Source: Vallitalea maricola (GTDB lineage: Bacteria; Bacillota; Clostridia; Lachnospirales; Vallitaleaceae). From it: a stretch of DNA of 64,000 nt. Location: contig NZ_BTPU01000055.1 in NCBI RefSeq assembly GCF_036985595.1, forward strand, positions 10,062 to 74,061. The letters run 5' to 3'. This document shows positions 61,928-64,000 of this stretch, piece by piece (position 1 is the stretch's first letter; each line of letters begins with the position of its first letter). Position numbers and translations under genes: made by a program. The notes under the pieces are model-generated. The model had not been told where the DNA came from, made no database searches, and was given only the letters and a program-made list of their open reading frames with translations.

Positions 61928-63565
61928 TTATCTATATTTATCTAGTAAATTATTGTTGATTGTATTAAAGAAATCCGTGTTATTCTTAGATTTAACAAAA
62001 ACTTTTAATATGCTTTCAGTAACTTCATCTGAACGCATATTACTACTTGCTTTCCTTAATCTATAAATAGCATCCATCTCTTCTTTTGTATATAGTAAAT
62101 CATCTCTTCTTGTACCAGATTTGGCAATATCAATAGCTGGGAATATTCTTTTTTCAGATAGCTTTCTATCAAGAACTAACTCCATATTACCTGTTCCTTT
62201 AAATTCTTCAAATACTACTTCGTCCATCTTACTTCCTGTTTCAACAAGTGCTGTAGCAAGTATTGTAAGACTTCCTCCTTCTTCAATATTTCTAGCTGCA
62301 CCAAAGAATTTCTTAGGCATATGAAGCGCTGCAGGATCAAGACCTCCAGATAAAGTTCTTCCACTTGGTGGAATAGTTAAGTTATAAGCTCTAGCTAGTC
62401 TTGTTATACTGTCAAGTAATATATATAGATCTTTCTTCTGTTCAACCATTCTCTTGGCTCTTGCCAAAACCATCTCAGAAACTCTTTTATGATGTTCAGG
62501 CAGTTCATCAAAAGTAGAATATATAACCTCTACATTATCACCATTAATAGAACGTCTTATATCAGTTACTTCTTCGGGTCTTTCATCAATTAATAAAACT
62601 ATAAGATGAGAATCAGGATGATTTGTTGTTATGGCATTAGCAATTTTTTTAAGTAACGTTGTCTTACCTGCTTTTGGAGGTGCCACAATCATACCCCTTT
62701 GCCCTTTACCAATAGGCGCAACAAAATCAATTAGTCTGGTTGAATATTCTGAAGAGATTGTTTCAAGACGAACCCTTTCATTAGGGAAAATAGGTGTTAA
62801 GTCTTCAAAGTTAGGTCTTTTAGCAGCATTGGCAGGTGAATCGCCATTTACAGACTGGACATATAGTAATGCTCTAAATTTTTCATTTTCTTTTGGTACT
62901 CTTATATTACCAATTATTAAATCTCCAGTCTTTAAATTAAATCTTCTAATTTGTGATGGTGACACATAAACATCATCTTCACCTGGTAGATAATTAGCAC
63001 ATCTAATAAAACCGAATCCATCTGGTAATACTTCCAATACTCCGTAAGCTATTTCTCCGCTATTTAAATCTTGGAAATCTGAAGGTACAGTTTTAGTAGG
63101 TTTATCTCTATGTACTTCTTTTTTGATTTCCTTGCTATTTTCATTAGATTCTTTATTTATATCTTTTTGAACTTCTTTTTTTTCTTCTATTTTATATTGC
63201 TGTTTTTTGTATTCTGCTTTCTTAGGAACAACTTTCTCTTTATTAACAGTTTTTTCTACTTTTTGTTCTACTTTCGGTTCTTCTTTTTGTTCCACTTTTT
63301 CAAGTTTTGGCTGAGTTTTCTTTACTTGTTTCTTCTTTGTTTTTGGTTGTGATTTTTCTTTCGGTTCTGTTTCTATTTTTTGTTGCTTTTCTTGTTCCAC
63401 ATTTTGTTCCTGTTTTTCTTCTTCTTTCCCTTGTTGTTTAGCTTCAACTTCCGTAAGAATTTGCACAAGCTCTGCTTTCTTGAATGTTGTAACACTTCTA
63501 ATGCCAATTTCTTTTGCTTTCTTGCGAAGCTCAGCTAAAGTGAATTTTTTGAAATCTGTACTCAT
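61928..63565 (-). CDS. rho: Transcription termination factor Rho with long charged insertion
   Basis: Rho is a hexameric RNA helicase that ends transcription of untranslated RNA. Residues 1-42 form the N-terminal Rho_N helix bundle (FTLAELRKKAKEIG). Residues about 43-160 are a Lys/Glu/Gln-rich, low-complexity insertion. The cold-shock RNA-binding domain follows (GVLEVLPDGFGFIRC, about 175-245), then the ATPase with Walker A APPKAGKTTLLKK and Walker B VLLIDERPEEV. The 545-residue length exceeds that of E. coli Rho (419) because of the insertion. The ribosome-binding site is GGAAGGGG. Confidence 0.96.
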   Translation of the reverse strand: MSTDFKKFTLAELRKKAKEIGIRSVTTFKKAELVQILTEVEAKQQGKEEEKQEQNVEQEKQQKIETEPKEKSQPKTKKKQVKKTQPKLEKVEQKEEPKVEQKVEKTVNKEKVVPKKAEYKKQQYKIEEKKEVQKDINKESNENSKEIKKEVHRDKPTKTVPSDFQDLNSGEIAYGVLEVLPDGFGFIRCANYLPGEDDVYVSPSQIRRFNLKTGDLIIGNIRVPKENEKFRALLYVQSVNGDSPANAAKRPNFEDLTPIFPNERVRLETISSEYSTRLIDFVAPIGKGQRGMIVAPPKAGKTTLLKKIANAITTNHPDSHLIVLLIDERPEEVTDIRRSINGDNVEVIYSTFDELPEHHKRVSEMVLARAKRMVEQKKDLYILLDSITRLARAYNLTIPPSGRTLSGGLDPAALHMPKKFFGAARNIEEGGSLTILATALVETGSKMDEVVFEEFKGTGNMELVLDRKLSEKRIFPAIDIAKSGTRRDDLLYTKEEMDAIYRLRKASSNMRSDEVTESILKVFVKSKNNTDFFNTINNNLLDKYR

Positions 63566-64000
63566 TAGAGCACCCCTTCCGTTTTTAATTAATTATTACT
63601 CCAACCGAAACTATGTAAATATTATATCAAATATGTTATATTAGTTAGACTTAAGTTATTAATAAAAATTTTCCAATATAAATATATACCAAAGTTTGTC
63701 CCATGATGATTATTTACAATATAATAATAAACCATCTGTTAATTAAATCAATTACTCTCTAATTATTTAATATATAAAGCACATTTTATATTGGGATTAA
63801 TAATGATAAGTCATATGAAATATAAATTGGATATGCTTATATTGAACTTATTTTATATAAATAATTTAATTCAATATAATGTTTTAGTCTTAGCAATGTT
63901 AATAGTCTATATACCCTATATTAGTATATCTGTTGTTTTCTTATATTTTATTAAGCAATTTTATACATTATATATATTATACCATAAAAAAGTGAATTAA
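63566..64000. other. AT-rich region upstream of rho
   Basis: This gap should contain the rho promoter on the minus strand, but I could not fix one. A 69-codon ORF on the plus strand (63791-64000) is hydrophobic with very AT-rich codons and lacks a ribosome-binding site. I do not annotate it as a gene. Confidence 0.4.

Noticed and set aside
63791..64000. 69-codon plus-strand ORF at the window end
   Set aside because: Very AT-rich, hydrophobic by composition and without a ribosome-binding site; probably chance.

Overview
The window is AT-rich (roughly 70% A+T by eye), densely coded DNA from an endospore-forming low-GC Gram-positive bacterium of the class Clostridia. The evidence is a sigma-F operon (spoIIAA, spoIIAB, sigF) followed by spoVAA-AB-AC-AD-AE, two Ger germinant-receptor clusters, a T-box leader ahead of valS, a PyrR-type leader ahead of the pyr operon, and a Clostridia-style Rho with a long charged insertion. 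A Lachnospirales/Vallitaleaceae-like host is a guess only. I saw no rRNA, tRNA, CRISPR array or intact transposase.

Layout. 1-5.4 kb: two tandem class A penicillin-binding proteins (the first cut by the window edge) with a small secreted protein between them. 5.5-10.6 kb: the spoVA genes and the spoIIA-sigF operon, all on the minus strand. 10.8-13.7 kb: a zinc-ribbon/TPR membrane protein and folC. 14.1-14.8 kb: a small self-regulated HTH plus membrane-protein cassette. 15-19.6 kb: valS with its T-box and an intervening small membrane protein, then a coiled-coil membrane protein. 19.8-25.9 kb: a tandemly duplicated gerC-gerB-gerA locus whose second gerA survives only as a scar. 26-30 kb: a CobD/HisC-like aminotransferase, deoC, a probable 6S-like structured RNA, and a peptidoglycan-binding protein with a coupled small membrane protein. 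30-33.3 kb: a large secreted beta-helix carbohydrate-active protein.

33.5-45.2 kb is the most interesting region. It looks like an undescribed RiPP (ribosomally made, post-translationally modified peptide) gene cluster. Two near-identical 39-40-residue precursor genes, absent from a standard ORF search because they are so short, end in a Cys-x-His-x-His tail. They are followed on the same strand by a radical SAM/SPASM maturase, a class V PLP enzyme, an MFS exporter, an M29 aminopeptidase, an M16 peptidase, a winged-helix protein, a B12-binding radical SAM enzyme and an M3 oligopeptidase. A divergent Rgg-like HTH-TPR regulator sits upstream. The logic resembles PQQ or subtilosin-type pathways: leader-guided modification, proteolysis inside the cell, then export of a small product.

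45.3-55.2 kb is the de novo pyrimidine operon (pyrC-pyrF-carA-carB-pyrK-pyrD-pyrE). It starts at a clear promoter and a leader that combines a PyrR-binding hairpin, a 51-codon leader ORF whose ribosome-binding site abuts that hairpin, and a terminator containing the leader stop codon. Intergenic spaces of this operon carry unusual GC-rich palindromes whose loops are conserved between copies while their stems differ. 55.3-58 kb: a CBS-domain protein, two PII-like proteins and a CPA2 cation/proton antiporter, probably one ion-transport module. 58.4-63.6 kb: prfA, prmC, yqhQ-like (DUF1385), rpmE and rho in the conserved clostridial order. A second dispersed family of long hairpins beginning (G)GGCTGTC lies mainly between convergent genes, where it probably acts as a bidirectional terminator.
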